Source of the DNA: Candidatus Magasanikiibacteriota bacterium
Lineage (GTDB): Bacteria > Patescibacteriota > Patescibacteriia > Magasanikbacterales > UBA922
Length of the DNA stretch: 13,370 nucleotides
Direction: 5' to 3'
Assembly (NCBI GenBank): GCA_003518365.1
Contig: DOYU01000016.1
Span: 79,569-92,938 of the forward strand
In this document: piece after piece, positions 6,361-13,370 of the stretch
Numbering within the stretch: the stretch's first letter is position 1
How the letters are laid out: each line of letters begins with the position of its first letter
Made by a program: the position numbers and the translations under genes
The notes under the pieces: generated by a model
What the model saw: only the letters and a program-made list of their open reading frames with translations
The model's database searches: none
What the model was told of the DNA's origin: nothing

Positions 6361-8037
6361 AAGAAAATCTGGAAAGCGTCACGATTCCACAAAGGTATCT
6401 CAAACCTGAACGCCGATGGTAGTTTTTGGTTTTCAAATGGACTCGATATAGACCAGTACCCTCCGTACATCAAAGTCTCAAATAAGTTTTTCAAAGAAAC
6501 GGATAGCGTGTTGTTACCGGCACTCGATGAACCGTGGGGTATGGCGTATTTCAACAATCGGTATTACATGGCGAACCGTAACAACGGAAAGATTTTTGAG
6601 AATACTTTCTCCAGCTGGGTGGAAGTCCACGACAACGTGAACATCTGGGGAGGAAGTGGAATGTTTGCTGACGAGGATTATCTCTACTACGCAGGAAGTA
6701 CGTGGATCGGACGCTACGACAAAACAACATGGACGGACTCGTGGCAATCACTCAACGTGAATACCGCCTTTGATCCCGTACCGATCACTAAGTTTTTGAA
6801 ATTCATCTGCTTTGGAAACAAGCAGTACATGGCGGCGTGGGATACGGCCGCAAGTTCATGGAATCCGAACCGACTGACGCTTCCATCCGGATATGTGATC
6901 CGCTGGCTTGCTCCGCTTACCGACTATCTGGTGGTCTCTGCTCATCATGAGAGCCAAGGATCGGCATTGTTTTTCTGGGACGGATACTCACAAACCTATA
7001 ACCGTGTCCTCCAGCTAACGCAAACAGAATGCCTATCCGGTGTTGTCGATAAAAACGTGCTGTACATGGTGATGAGAGACGGCTGGATTTGCCGATTCAA
7101 TGGTACAGGAATCGAAAAGCTGAATCGCTTTCCGGACATGGACTACCAAGACTACATCAACATCCTCGCTCAATGCGTAAAGGTCTACCAAGGCATGATC
7201 TATATCGCAAAAGGATCGAACACATTCGAAACAACCCGACGCCATCACTTCTGCGGAATCTGGGTATTCAATCCTGCAACAAACGCCCTCTACTACAAAC
7301 ACCGATTCTCCAACAATGCAGTCAATAACCACACCGGCGGTGTCTCTAGCGTGCAATTCCTTTTCGTCGACCGAAATACGATCCGAGTCGGATATCGAGA
7401 CAGTACAAAATATATCGTCGATATAAACCACGACACTGGAACATACCGACCTTATGACTTCGGTGCGTACTGGGTCAGTCCGCTTGTCGATGACGAGCCG
7501 TATCTGCGAAAGAGATTCAAACAAGCAATTCTGAATTTTATGAAGCCGATACCAAACAGTAGCTTTGCTCGGTTTGAAGTGAAGTACAACACCAGCGAAC
7601 GCTGGGTGCGAGATATGAAAAGCGTGAATAGTGGCGGGTCCGACTTCTGCATCCTCTCAAGTTTTCCAACCGGTATGGAAGTCGGCGATGAAGTGATAGT
7701 CACGACCGGCGGTGCGGCCGGACAAACACGGCACATCAAAGCAATGGACACCGTGACCAAACGCATAGACTTTGACGAAACGCTGTACTACGTCGGCGGT
7801 TCAATCGGAACGATGTCGGCCGGTGACATGGTGATGATCACGCCTTTCAAGAAACTCGGAACGATCAAAGGAAACGAAAACTCCGGCAAGGTAAACAAGA
7901 TGATCCGCTTCAATGCGAGGACAAAGAAAATCCAATTTAAGGTCGAGATCTGGAGCAACTCCGGCTTCGGTGGCGAGTGGGACATGGGTCTGAAAGATTT
8001 CTCCGCCATTTTTGTGCCGGATCGAATAATCAAATAA
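6349..8037 (+). CDS. Tail nozzle-like beta-propeller protein
   Basis: A 562-residue protein. I place the start at the ATG 6349, 4 bases after the upstream stop, because its context matches the other starts; a longer frame from 6286 would overlap the previous gene by 59 bases. Residues about 58-370 show repeated short strands with aromatic residues, for example FNNRYYMANRNNGKIFE, DYLYYAGSTWIGRYD, NKQYMAAWD and VYQGMIYIAKGS, spaced as in a propeller of about seven blades. Residues 440-500 look like an inserted small beta barrel (MEVGDEVIV, AAGQTRHIKAMD, RIDFDE). The chain ends in strands with KKIQFKVEIWS. Podovirus nozzle proteins combine a propeller with inserts in this way. A receptor-binding tail protein remains possible. 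No enzyme motif is seen. Confidence 0.6.
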   Translation: MALAKKIWKASRFHKGISNLNADGSFWFSNGLDIDQYPPYIKVSNKFFKETDSVLLPALDEPWGMAYFNNRYYMANRNNGKIFENTFSSWVEVHDNVNIWGGSGMFADEDYLYYAGSTWIGRYDKTTWTDSWQSLNVNTAFDPVPITKFLKFICFGNKQYMAAWDTAASSWNPNRLTLPSGYVIRWLAPLTDYLVVSAHHESQGSALFFWDGYSQTYNRVLQLTQTECLSGVVDKNVLYMVMRDGWICRFNGTGIEKLNRFPDMDYQDYINILAQCVKVYQGMIYIAKGSNTFETTRRHHFCGIWVFNPATNALYYKHRFSNNAVNNHTGGVSSVQFLFVDRNTIRVGYRDSTKYIVDINHDTGTYRPYDFGAYWVSPLVDDEPYLRKRFKQAILNFMKPIPNSSFARFEVKYNTSERWVRDMKSVNSGGSDFCILSSFPTGMEVGDEVIVTTGGAAGQTRHIKAMDTVTKRIDFDETLYYVGGSIGTMSAGDMVMITPFKKLGTIKGNENSGKVNKMIRFNARTKKIQFKVEIWSNSGFGGEWDMGLKDFSAIFVPDRIIK

Positions 8038-8041
8038 ATAT

Positions 8042-8302
8042 ATGCCTGACGAACCAATCACAAATGAAGCAGAGGTCTCGGAAACACCTAAGCCGGTGGA
8101 ATCGGAAACAAAAAAGTTCCGGCTTGAAAAGATAGATGCAGAGAATGTGAAAAAGACTGACACACGTGAGGAAGTGTCGATCGTGAATATTCCAGCTCTG
8201 CAGTTCCAGAAAGTAGTGCTGGAAAAAACCATCAACGATTCACAAGAACAGCTCGACCAAATCAATGAGGTCTTGGTCGAGTGGGAGAAATTACAGAAAT
8301 AG
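8042..8302 (+). CDS. Small acidic coiled-coil protein, unknown function
   Basis: An 86-residue protein that I do not recognise. The first 22 residues are disordered-looking and rich in E, P, T and S. KKFRLEKIDAENVKK follows, and residues about 54-86 (LQFQKVVLEKTINDSQEQLD and on) have heptad-like hydrophobic spacing that predicts a coiled coil. There is no membrane segment or cysteine. It sits 4 bases behind the nozzle-like gene and ends in TAG, the only TAG stop in the window, 2 bases before the next ATG. It could be a chaperone or minor tail part. Confidence 0.6.
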   Translation: MPDEPITNEAEVSETPKPVESETKKFRLEKIDAENVKKTDTREEVSIVNIPALQFQKVVLEKTINDSQEQLDQINEVLVEWEKLQK

Positions 8303-8304
8303 TT

Positions 8305-8523
8305 ATGGACGATTACAACAACAATAACACCAAGCAATCAAAGCAGGATTTTGATCCAAATCTGGGGTCGATCTTAACCCTACTTCGAGACATCCCGATA
8401 CTGAACACTGTTCCGTCCGACGCACCAAGAACGCCGATCAGCTTTGCGTTGTACGAGAGCGGTGGCACACGCCGGTTCTATGTCTTTTTTAACGGAGCGT
8501 GGAGGTACGCAACCCTTACTTAA
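8305..8523 (+). CDS. Small phage protein ending in a G-x-x-R-x-Y-x-x-x-N-G-x-W-R-Y motif
   Basis: A 72-residue protein. The ATG 8305 is preferred to an in-frame GTG at 8281, which overlaps the previous gene; ATG 8305 is 2 bases after the TAG and is preceded by ATAGTT. The N-terminus is N-rich and polar. The C-terminal half holds PSDAPRTPISFALYESGG and TRRFYVFFNGAWRYATLT, a short beta module found at the ends of many small phage structural proteins next to tail and ejection genes. Its function is not known to me. It lies between a coiled-coil protein and the LysM protein, and a minor virion component is plausible. Confidence 0.6.
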   Translation: MDDYNNNNTKQSKQDFDPNLGSILTLLRDIPILNTVPSDAPRTPISFALYESGGTRRFYVFFNGAWRYATLT

Positions 8524-8529
8524 AAACTT

Positions 8530-9873
8530 ATGGCAACAATAACAATACAAAAAGGTCAAACCTTATCGGGAATCGCCAAACAGCAAGGCACGACAGTCGA
8601 TGCCTTGATGAAAGCGAATCCAAGTATCAAGAATGCGAACCTGATATATGCCGGTTCGAGTTTGAACTTGCCCGGAGCACCGACTTCACCCGTTGTTGCC
8701 CCTAAGGCGAGTGTTCCGACCCCTCCTGCACCCGTGACACCTTCTTCGCCCGTAACCCAGCGCGTTGACCAAATTTCGAGCCCGGGGGCGAGCGGTGTAC
8801 CGGAGAAAAGCACCCTGTATGGAGCTGAAGTGCCTTCTTCGACCTCTTTGCTCGCAAAGTACCGATCCGAGCTCGGTCTCGATACTGCCCTCAAAAGCAT
8901 GCAGGACAGCCAGACTTCCTACCTCGATACGCTCAAGAATCTGCCAAAGAAAGCAGATATCTATGAGCAGGAAAAAACTAAACGTGGTGTCGACGTGATG
9001 CAAAAGAATCTGCAGAGCCTCGACGATCGACTGGCGACTATGGAAATGTCGCTTGAGGATTCAGAGAAAGATATTCGTGACCGAATGATTAAAAGCGGTG
9101 CGATGGTAACCGAAAGTCAAACGCAACGACTGGTCTCTAGTGAGAAACAACCACTGATGGACGAATATAGAAAACTTCTGAATGAACGTAACCGACTAGC
9201 TAACAATCTCGGCGTTGCTGAAACATCAGCAAAGGACTCCGCCGGTATGAGATATGACGATTCCACATTACCACTCACGGTCGCAGAAAAGATGATGGGC
9301 TTCCAGAAAGACCAGTATGGCGTACTTGGTGACCTCCTGAAGCAAGTATTCGGTGCATCAGAAAAAGATGTCGCAAACATTGTCGAAGCTTCCAAGTACG
9401 GCAAAGAGCAAGAAAAGAAAGATGCACAAGACGTGATCAACCGAGCGATCCAGCTCGCAAATCTCGCCAACGACACACCAGCCGGAACGGTGCTCAATAT
9501 TGCCGGTACAAAAGTAGTCGGCACAAAGAAAGCGTCGGGTAGTGGCTCTGGTGACGGTGGAAGTGCAAGCGATGTCGAAGCCTACGCACTTGAACTACTC
9601 AACAATCCAAACTTTACCGCAAGCAACGTGCCACAAAACATACGAGCGCAAGTCCTCCAGAAACGAGATCAGATTATTTCTGAAGCAAACACACAACAGC
9701 AAGCCGATGCGGCGGCCGCTCAAGCATTGAAAGCAAGTCAACCAAAGATGACCGCTCAAGACTTTGGTGCTGGGGTCAAAGACGTATTCACCCAAAAGAT
9801 ACCGAATGTTGCGAAGGCCGGATTCAACACCAGCAAAAACTTCTTCAAAGGTCTCTTCGGTATTGGAAATTAA
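8530..9873 (+). CDS. LysM and coiled-coil virion protein, probable internal/ejection protein
   Basis: A 447-residue protein. Residues 2-48 form a clear LysM domain (ITIQKGQTLSGIAKQQGTTV, ANPSIKNANLIYAG, LNLPG), known to bind the glycan of peptidoglycan. A P-, S- and V-rich linker (50-80) follows. Residues about 117-240 are long charged helices of coiled-coil type, interrupted near a conserved-looking GAMVTESQTQRLV. A G/S linker (about 335-346) and an A/Q-rich helix precede an amphipathic C-terminal end (GFNTSKNFFKGLFGIGN) that could touch a membrane. No lysozyme or transglycosylase motif is seen. Position between nozzle and lysis genes, and the paired 938-residue gene 6 bases downstream, suggest a protein packed in the head or tail and ejected at infection. 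The LysM part is sure; the ejection role is inferred. Confidence 0.7.
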   Translation: MATITIQKGQTLSGIAKQQGTTVDALMKANPSIKNANLIYAGSSLNLPGAPTSPVVAPKASVPTPPAPVTPSSPVTQRVDQISSPGASGVPEKSTLYGAEVPSSTSLLAKYRSELGLDTALKSMQDSQTSYLDTLKNLPKKADIYEQEKTKRGVDVMQKNLQSLDDRLATMEMSLEDSEKDIRDRMIKSGAMVTESQTQRLVSSEKQPLMDEYRKLLNERNRLANNLGVAETSAKDSAGMRYDDSTLPLTVAEKMMGFQKDQYGVLGDLLKQVFGASEKDVANIVEASKYGKEQEKKDAQDVINRAIQLANLANDTPAGTVLNIAGTKVVGTKKASGSGSGDGGSASDVEAYALELLNNPNFTASNVPQNIRAQVLQKRDQIISEANTQQQADAAAAQALKASQPKMTAQDFGAGVKDVFTQKIPNVAKAGFNTSKNFFKGLFGIGN

Positions 9874-9879
9874 AACGTT

Positions 9880-12696
9880 ATGGCTTACATCAAAGACCCT
9901 AAAACAGGAAAGTACATAAACACCGGTTCTGCACCGGCCTCTCCTCCACTCACCGTACCCAAACCAACATCGGTCGGTACTGCAGTGAAATACCAAAAGA
10001 ATGCCGACGGAAAGTTTGTGACGACTGAAATAGAGAAACCGGCCGGTAAGCCCAACGTGACAACAGTCGAAGGACTGCGAGACTTTGCTTTGCAAAATAA
10101 CGTGGATGTCTCCTCCACTCAACCCAAAGAATCAACCCTGCAGAAAATCCTCCATGTACTCAACACGGGAGGATATGCCGTTGGTGGTCTTATTAGTGGA
10201 AAAGGAATCAAAGCCGGAATCAAAGAGCGCATCCAGCCTTCTGAAGCACTCGGCATTAAAAGCAAAGTCGGTGGATTTATTGCCGACATTCTGCTCGATC
10301 CGACAACATACCTAACCTTCGGTTACGGAGCTGGTGCAAAATTAGCAACCAAAGCCGGTACGGTGGTGTTGAGCAAGACCGGAACATCACTCCTCAAGAA
10401 GTCGATCCTTGAAGTCGGCGAACAAGGGGCAAGAAAGATGCTCGCCGAAAAGGTACTCGCAGAGGGTGGCGAAAAGTTTCTCGCAAAAGGTGGCCTGAAA
10501 TTTGCTGGCAAACAGGTACTGCCACGATCGGCCGTGACTGCTCCATTCAAAGCCGCAGACTGGCTTGTCGAAAAGACTCCGGTGGTCGGAAAGATATATG
10601 AGAGCGCAAAAGACTTGGCCGGTAAAGCATTCGTGCCATTCAAAAGTATTAAAGATCTGCCAGGACGCATCGGAGAGGAATACGTCGATAAGTTTTCACA
10701 ATTCAGTAAAGCAACCCGGTCCGAAGTCGGTAAAGCCGTAGAGGAAGCAACTGCACTTGGTAAGAGTGCACAAAAAGAACTCGGAAAGGATGCCGGTACG
10801 AGAGTCGGTCGCATGATCGAGGGAATGTCAGAGATTCCTGCAAAGGTCGCCGACGGAGTCGAGAAAACAGCCACTGCTGGAAATAAGGTCGTCGACGACA
10901 TCATCGGTCACATTCAGGGGGAGCATAAAAGATTTGCAACACTCGAAAAAGAACGAGGACTACTTGATAACGAACTTCCGGATTACCTGCGTCACTACCT
11001 GACACCGGAGGGTCGTGAGTTTCTCGCAAAGAATACTGACGTTGCACAAGAGCTTCTGCAAAAGACGCGAGTAAGCACTCCGTTCGCAAAAGCTCGAACG
11101 CTTGACGACACGATCGTGAATATCAACAGCTACTTCCGCAAGACTCACGGCGTGAAGCTCTTTGAGCAAGACGCATTCAAAGCGTTTGGTGCTCGTAAAG
11201 CGGAACACGTCAAAGCCGTGAACGCCTACGACTTCCTAACCGATGTAGGAAAGCAATTCGGCAAGCAAGCCGAAATGGTCACTAAAGAATACAAGCATCC
11301 GATCAGCGGACAAATGGTGAAAAAAGAGACCGCAAAACCAATCTTCGACAACGGCATGCGGTATATCGAAAGCACCGTGCCTCAACTCAAAGGTGTGCTC
11401 TTGCCCGAACAGATCGTGAAGCACGTCGAGGAAACTTATAAGGTGCTCACGAGCGATGAAGCGACAAAGGGCTTCCTCAAAATCTACGACAAAGCTCTTG
11501 GATTCTGGAAAGGATCAGTGACCGGATGGTTTCCTGCATTCCATGTCCGCAACTCTATCGGTGGAATTTTCAATAACTTTATAGCCGGAGTAAAAAATCC
11601 TGCCCGATATCTCCAAGGCGATCAGATCGCTCGAGGAGTCAAAGGAACGATCACAACCAAGCTGGGTACGAAATACACCTACCAGCAAGTAAAGGAAATC
11701 GCCGAGAAGCTGGGAGTGGTAGGACAGCCCGGTTACTTGGATGTGATGCGTGAGGTCGAGAAAGATGTTGGTAAAGGTGCTGTTGGAAAGCTCATGGATC
11801 TGCCCAAAAACGCAATGGAGATCACTGAGAACCGATTGCGTCTGCCTCTCTTCGTGGATCGCTTAATCAGAGGCGATGCACCCGAGCAAGCCGCAAAGTC
11901 GGTATTCCAATTTCACTTCGACTACGCACCTGAGGGACTTGCACCGTTCGAGCAGAACATTATGAAGCGACTGTTGCCGTTCTATCGATGGACTCGTGGA
12001 AACATTCCGCTTCAACTCGAGCAGATGGTAAAGCAACCGGGTAAGTACGCCGCTATCGGCAAGTTTGTAGACAACCTCCAAGTCGACAAAGAAAAAGCCA
12101 AAGAGGAATTCCAGTATCTGCCTCCGTATATGCGAGAGGGATTGCCGGTCCGACTTGGGGAGAAAAACGGATTCTCACAATACCTCTACGGTCTAGGTTT
12201 GCCAGTCGAGGATATCAACCGCCTCTACAAAGGAAGCCCGCGGCGAACGTTAGCGAGCATGGTCGGCGAACTATCACCGATCCTGAAGTATCCGATAGAA
12301 GCGGCCACCGGCCAGAACCTATTCACCGGTGAGCCGATCAAAGAAGGAAGCCGAGTCTATCCGTTCGTGAATGCCGTCCCCGGACTGCGTGAGTGGCTAG
12401 AGGTCAACGAACACAAAGATAAAAGCGGAAATGTTAGCTATCGAGCAAATGCTTATAAGCTCCACTTCCTAAACACTGCACTCGGCCGCTTCTACACCAC
12501 GGCCGGAAAACTCTCCGATGACAACACATCGGGAGTCGTTAAGTTCCTCTACGGACTCGTGGGTGCAAAAGCAAAGTCAGTCGACATGGAAAAAGAAAAA
12601 TTCTGGCGTGATCGTGACGTTCAAGACCGACTCGAAGAAGAACTGGAAAGCAGAGGTCTCATAAACAGATTCGACTCGGTATACGTCCCGAAATAA
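9880..12696 (+). CDS. 938-residue internal virion protein, probable DNA-ejection protein
   Basis: The longest gene. A charged N-terminus with PASPPLTVPKP is followed by a hydrophobic region with GGYAVGGLISGKGIKAGIK and ADILLDPTTYLTFGYGAGAK (about 97-153), then long A/K/E/G-rich helices (155-350). The middle holds LPDYLRHYLTPEGREFL. Residues 546-570 read GSVTGWFPAFHVRNSIGGIF, and 676-730 FHFDYAPEGLAPFEQNIMKR followed by LLPFYRWTRGNIPLQLEQM and PGKYAAIGKF. The RN-x-(I/L) and PFYxWTRxNIPLQLE signatures are typical of very large phage virion proteins and of polyvalent phage proteins, probably amphipathic helices. No protease, lysozyme or polymerase motif is seen. Size, partner gene and position before lysis genes fit a T7 gp16-like role by analogy. 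A tape-measure role is less likely. Confidence 0.65.
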   Translation: MAYIKDPKTGKYINTGSAPASPPLTVPKPTSVGTAVKYQKNADGKFVTTEIEKPAGKPNVTTVEGLRDFALQNNVDVSSTQPKESTLQKILHVLNTGGYAVGGLISGKGIKAGIKERIQPSEALGIKSKVGGFIADILLDPTTYLTFGYGAGAKLATKAGTVVLSKTGTSLLKKSILEVGEQGARKMLAEKVLAEGGEKFLAKGGLKFAGKQVLPRSAVTAPFKAADWLVEKTPVVGKIYESAKDLAGKAFVPFKSIKDLPGRIGEEYVDKFSQFSKATRSEVGKAVEEATALGKSAQKELGKDAGTRVGRMIEGMSEIPAKVADGVEKTATAGNKVVDDIIGHIQGEHKRFATLEKERGLLDNELPDYLRHYLTPEGREFLAKNTDVAQELLQKTRVSTPFAKARTLDDTIVNINSYFRKTHGVKLFEQDAFKAFGARKAEHVKAVNAYDFLTDVGKQFGKQAEMVTKEYKHPISGQMVKKETAKPIFDNGMRYIESTVPQLKGVLLPEQIVKHVEETYKVLTSDEATKGFLKIYDKALGFWKGSVTGWFPAFHVRNSIGGIFNNFIAGVKNPARYLQGDQIARGVKGTITTKLGTKYTYQQVKEIAEKLGVVGQPGYLDVMREVEKDVGKGAVGKLMDLPKNAMEITENRLRLPLFVDRLIRGDAPEQAAKSVFQFHFDYAPEGLAPFEQNIMKRLLPFYRWTRGNIPLQLEQMVKQPGKYAAIGKFVDNLQVDKEKAKEEFQYLPPYMREGLPVRLGEKNGFSQYLYGLGLPVEDINRLYKGSPRRTLASMVGELSPILKYPIEAATGQNLFTGEPIKEGSRVYPFVNAVPGLREWLEVNEHKDKSGNVSYRANAYKLHFLNTALGRFYTTAGKLSDDNTSGVVKFLYGLVGAKAKSVDMEKEKFWRDRDVQDRLEEELESRGLINRFDSVYVPK

Positions 12697-12701
12697 CGCA
12701 C

Positions 12702-12929
12702 ATGGAAAAATCCGATTACCAAAACCAACTACAAGATGAACGTCTTGATCGAGTCGAAAAGACAGTAAACGAAATCAAAGAAAACCATCTTAGCCACATT
12801 CAAAACGATCTGACGAAGGTAAGCACCGACGTCGATTGGCTCAAACGATTCTTCTGGATCATCGCTACGGCGTCAGTGGGAGGTTTGATCACGGCAATTA
12901 TTAATTTACTACTAACCATCAACAAATAA
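12702..12929 (+). CDS. XhlA-like single-span membrane protein (lysis accessory or holin)
   Basis: A 75-residue protein. Residues about 5-45 form a charged helix with heptad-like spacing (RLDRVEKTVNEIK, HIQNDLTKVSTDV). DWLKRF comes next, followed by one membrane segment at about 50-73 (FFWIIATASVGGLITAIINL) and a short N-K tail. This is the usual layout of hemolysin XhlA-type proteins, which act with a holin and endolysin at the inner face of the membrane. It lies 5 bases after the 938-residue gene and 4 before the amidase gene, completing a lysis cassette. Whether it forms the lesion itself cannot be told from sequence; no second holin is visible before the window ends. Confidence 0.7.
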   Translation: MEKSDYQNQLQDERLDRVEKTVNEIKENHLSHIQNDLTKVSTDVDWLKRFFWIIATASVGGLITAIINLLLTINK

Positions 12930-12933
12930 ACTT

Positions 12934-13370
12934 ATGGAAATCATTCAAAAGAAATCACCAAACTTCTGGGTAGGTCGCAAAGGTTACCGCCCTGAAGCAA
13001 TTGTCATCCATATCATGGACGGCACACTAGTCGGGACTGATGCATGGTTTGCAAACCATGCATCGCAAGTAAGTGCACATTACGGAATCGGTAAGAGCGG
13101 CGAGGTTCACCAGTACGTGCAAGAAAACGATACCGCTTGGCATGCTGGTCGTGTCGAGTCGCCGATTTGGAAGCTCATAAGACCGAACCTGAACCCGAAT
13201 CTGTACACGATCGGGATTGAGCATGAGGGAAAACCGAATGACCAATGGACGGAGGAAATGAAAAGAGTAAGTGCGAACCTGATCCGAGAAATTTGCCAGC
13301 GATGGCAGATTCCAATCGACCGGAATCACATCGTTGGCCACTTTGAGATTTTCTCAAAGAAACCAAACTG
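12934..13370 (+). CDS. N-acetylmuramoyl-L-alanine amidase, Amidase_2 endolysin (3' end missing)
   Basis: 145 complete codons are visible; the frame is open at the window edge. It would cut the bond between N-acetylmuramic acid and L-alanine in host peptidoglycan. Residues 22-30 (AIVIHIMDG) give the first zinc-binding His (H26). SAHYGIGKSGEVHQYV (47-62) holds the usual Tyr (Y50), TAWHAG (67-72) follows, and IGIEHEG (93-99) has the typical acidic strand. VGHFEI gives the second His (H136), and then K-K-P-N precedes a codon starting TG, which fits a Cys as third ligand as in T7 lysozyme (H, H, C; Lys nearby), though only two of its bases are in the window. The ATG is 4 bases behind the XhlA-like gene. 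A cell-wall-binding part may follow. A 26-bp perfect palindrome lies in this gene. Confidence 0.9.
   Translation, partial: MEIIQKKSPNFWVGRKGYRPEAIVIHIMDGTLVGTDAWFANHASQVSAHYGIGKSGEVHQYVQENDTAWHAGRVESPIWKLIRPNLNPNLYTIGIEHEGKPNDQWTEEMKRVSANLIREICQRWQIPIDRNHIVGHFEIFSKKPN
13039..13064. repeat. Perfect 26-bp palindrome inside the amidase gene
   Basis: GATGCATGGTTTG (13039-13051) is followed directly by its exact reverse complement (13052-13064). As RNA it would fold into an 11-bp stem with a UGCA tetraloop. It encodes about residues 36-43 of the amidase (DAWFANHA). No T run follows, so it is not an intrinsic terminator. It could be the site of a dimeric DNA-binding protein, a structure acting on lysis-gene expression, or coincidence with codon constraints. 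Confidence 0.9.

Noticed and set aside
8281..8304. GTG start giving 8 more residues to the small 72-residue protein
   Set aside because: It lies within the previous gene, while ATG 8305 directly follows its TAG and fits the start pattern of the window.
8690..8830. C-rich linker behind the LysM domain as sign of recent transfer
   Set aside because: The base shift is explained by the proline- and serine-rich linker it encodes; too short to judge by eye.
10323..10904. Antisense open frame of 193 codons inside the 938-residue gene
   Set aside because: Its product is low-complexity S/P/A/F-rich, as expected of the complement of K/G/A-rich codons, and lies on the opposite strand to all genes.

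Overview
This window is a stretch of a tailed bacteriophage genome (Caudoviricetes). All 13 supported genes lie on the + strand in a tight head-to-tail array, with spacers mostly under 20 bases and no integrase, transposon, tRNA or CRISPR. The set fits a podovirus-like virion of the SU10 type: an SU10/DUF5309-like major capsid protein, an SU10-type adaptor candidate and a beta-propeller nozzle-like protein. A LysM protein and a 938-residue protein are probably internal or ejection proteins, and there is no obvious long tape-measure gene.

Layout. 1-1167 is the 3' part of the major capsid gene. 1168-1286 is the only sizeable non-coding gap and holds two consecutive hairpins. 1287-4091 carries three virion proteins: a small one with a HeH/SAP-like C-terminus, one with an inserted beta domain, and a 542-residue protein with an internal tandem duplication. 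4096-5394 encodes a remarkable protein built of about 24 copies of a 14-residue unit followed by six 9-residue units. 5391-6344 gives a BppU-N-like Ig-fold protein and the adaptor candidate. 6349-8037 is the nozzle-like protein. 8042-8523 holds two small genes. 8530-12696 encodes the LysM/coiled-coil protein and the 938-residue protein. 12702-13370 is a lysis cassette: an XhlA-like membrane protein and an Amidase_2 endolysin cut by the window edge.

How they work together. Capsid, accessory head or fibre proteins, tail connection, internal proteins and host lysis follow in the order expected of a late operon. I see no classical promoter, so transcription probably enters from upstream.

Host. 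All 13 visible starts lack a Shine-Dalgarno sequence and instead share an A-rich stretch, C/T, then T just before ATG, usually followed by G. CGA is a favoured arginine codon in the repeat gene. GC looks close to half, and the standard code is used (TAA dominant; one TGA stop, one TAG stop). These traits suggest a host that does not rely on the anti-Shine-Dalgarno, such as a Patescibacteria/CPR or Bacteroidota-like lineage. That host assignment is a guess.
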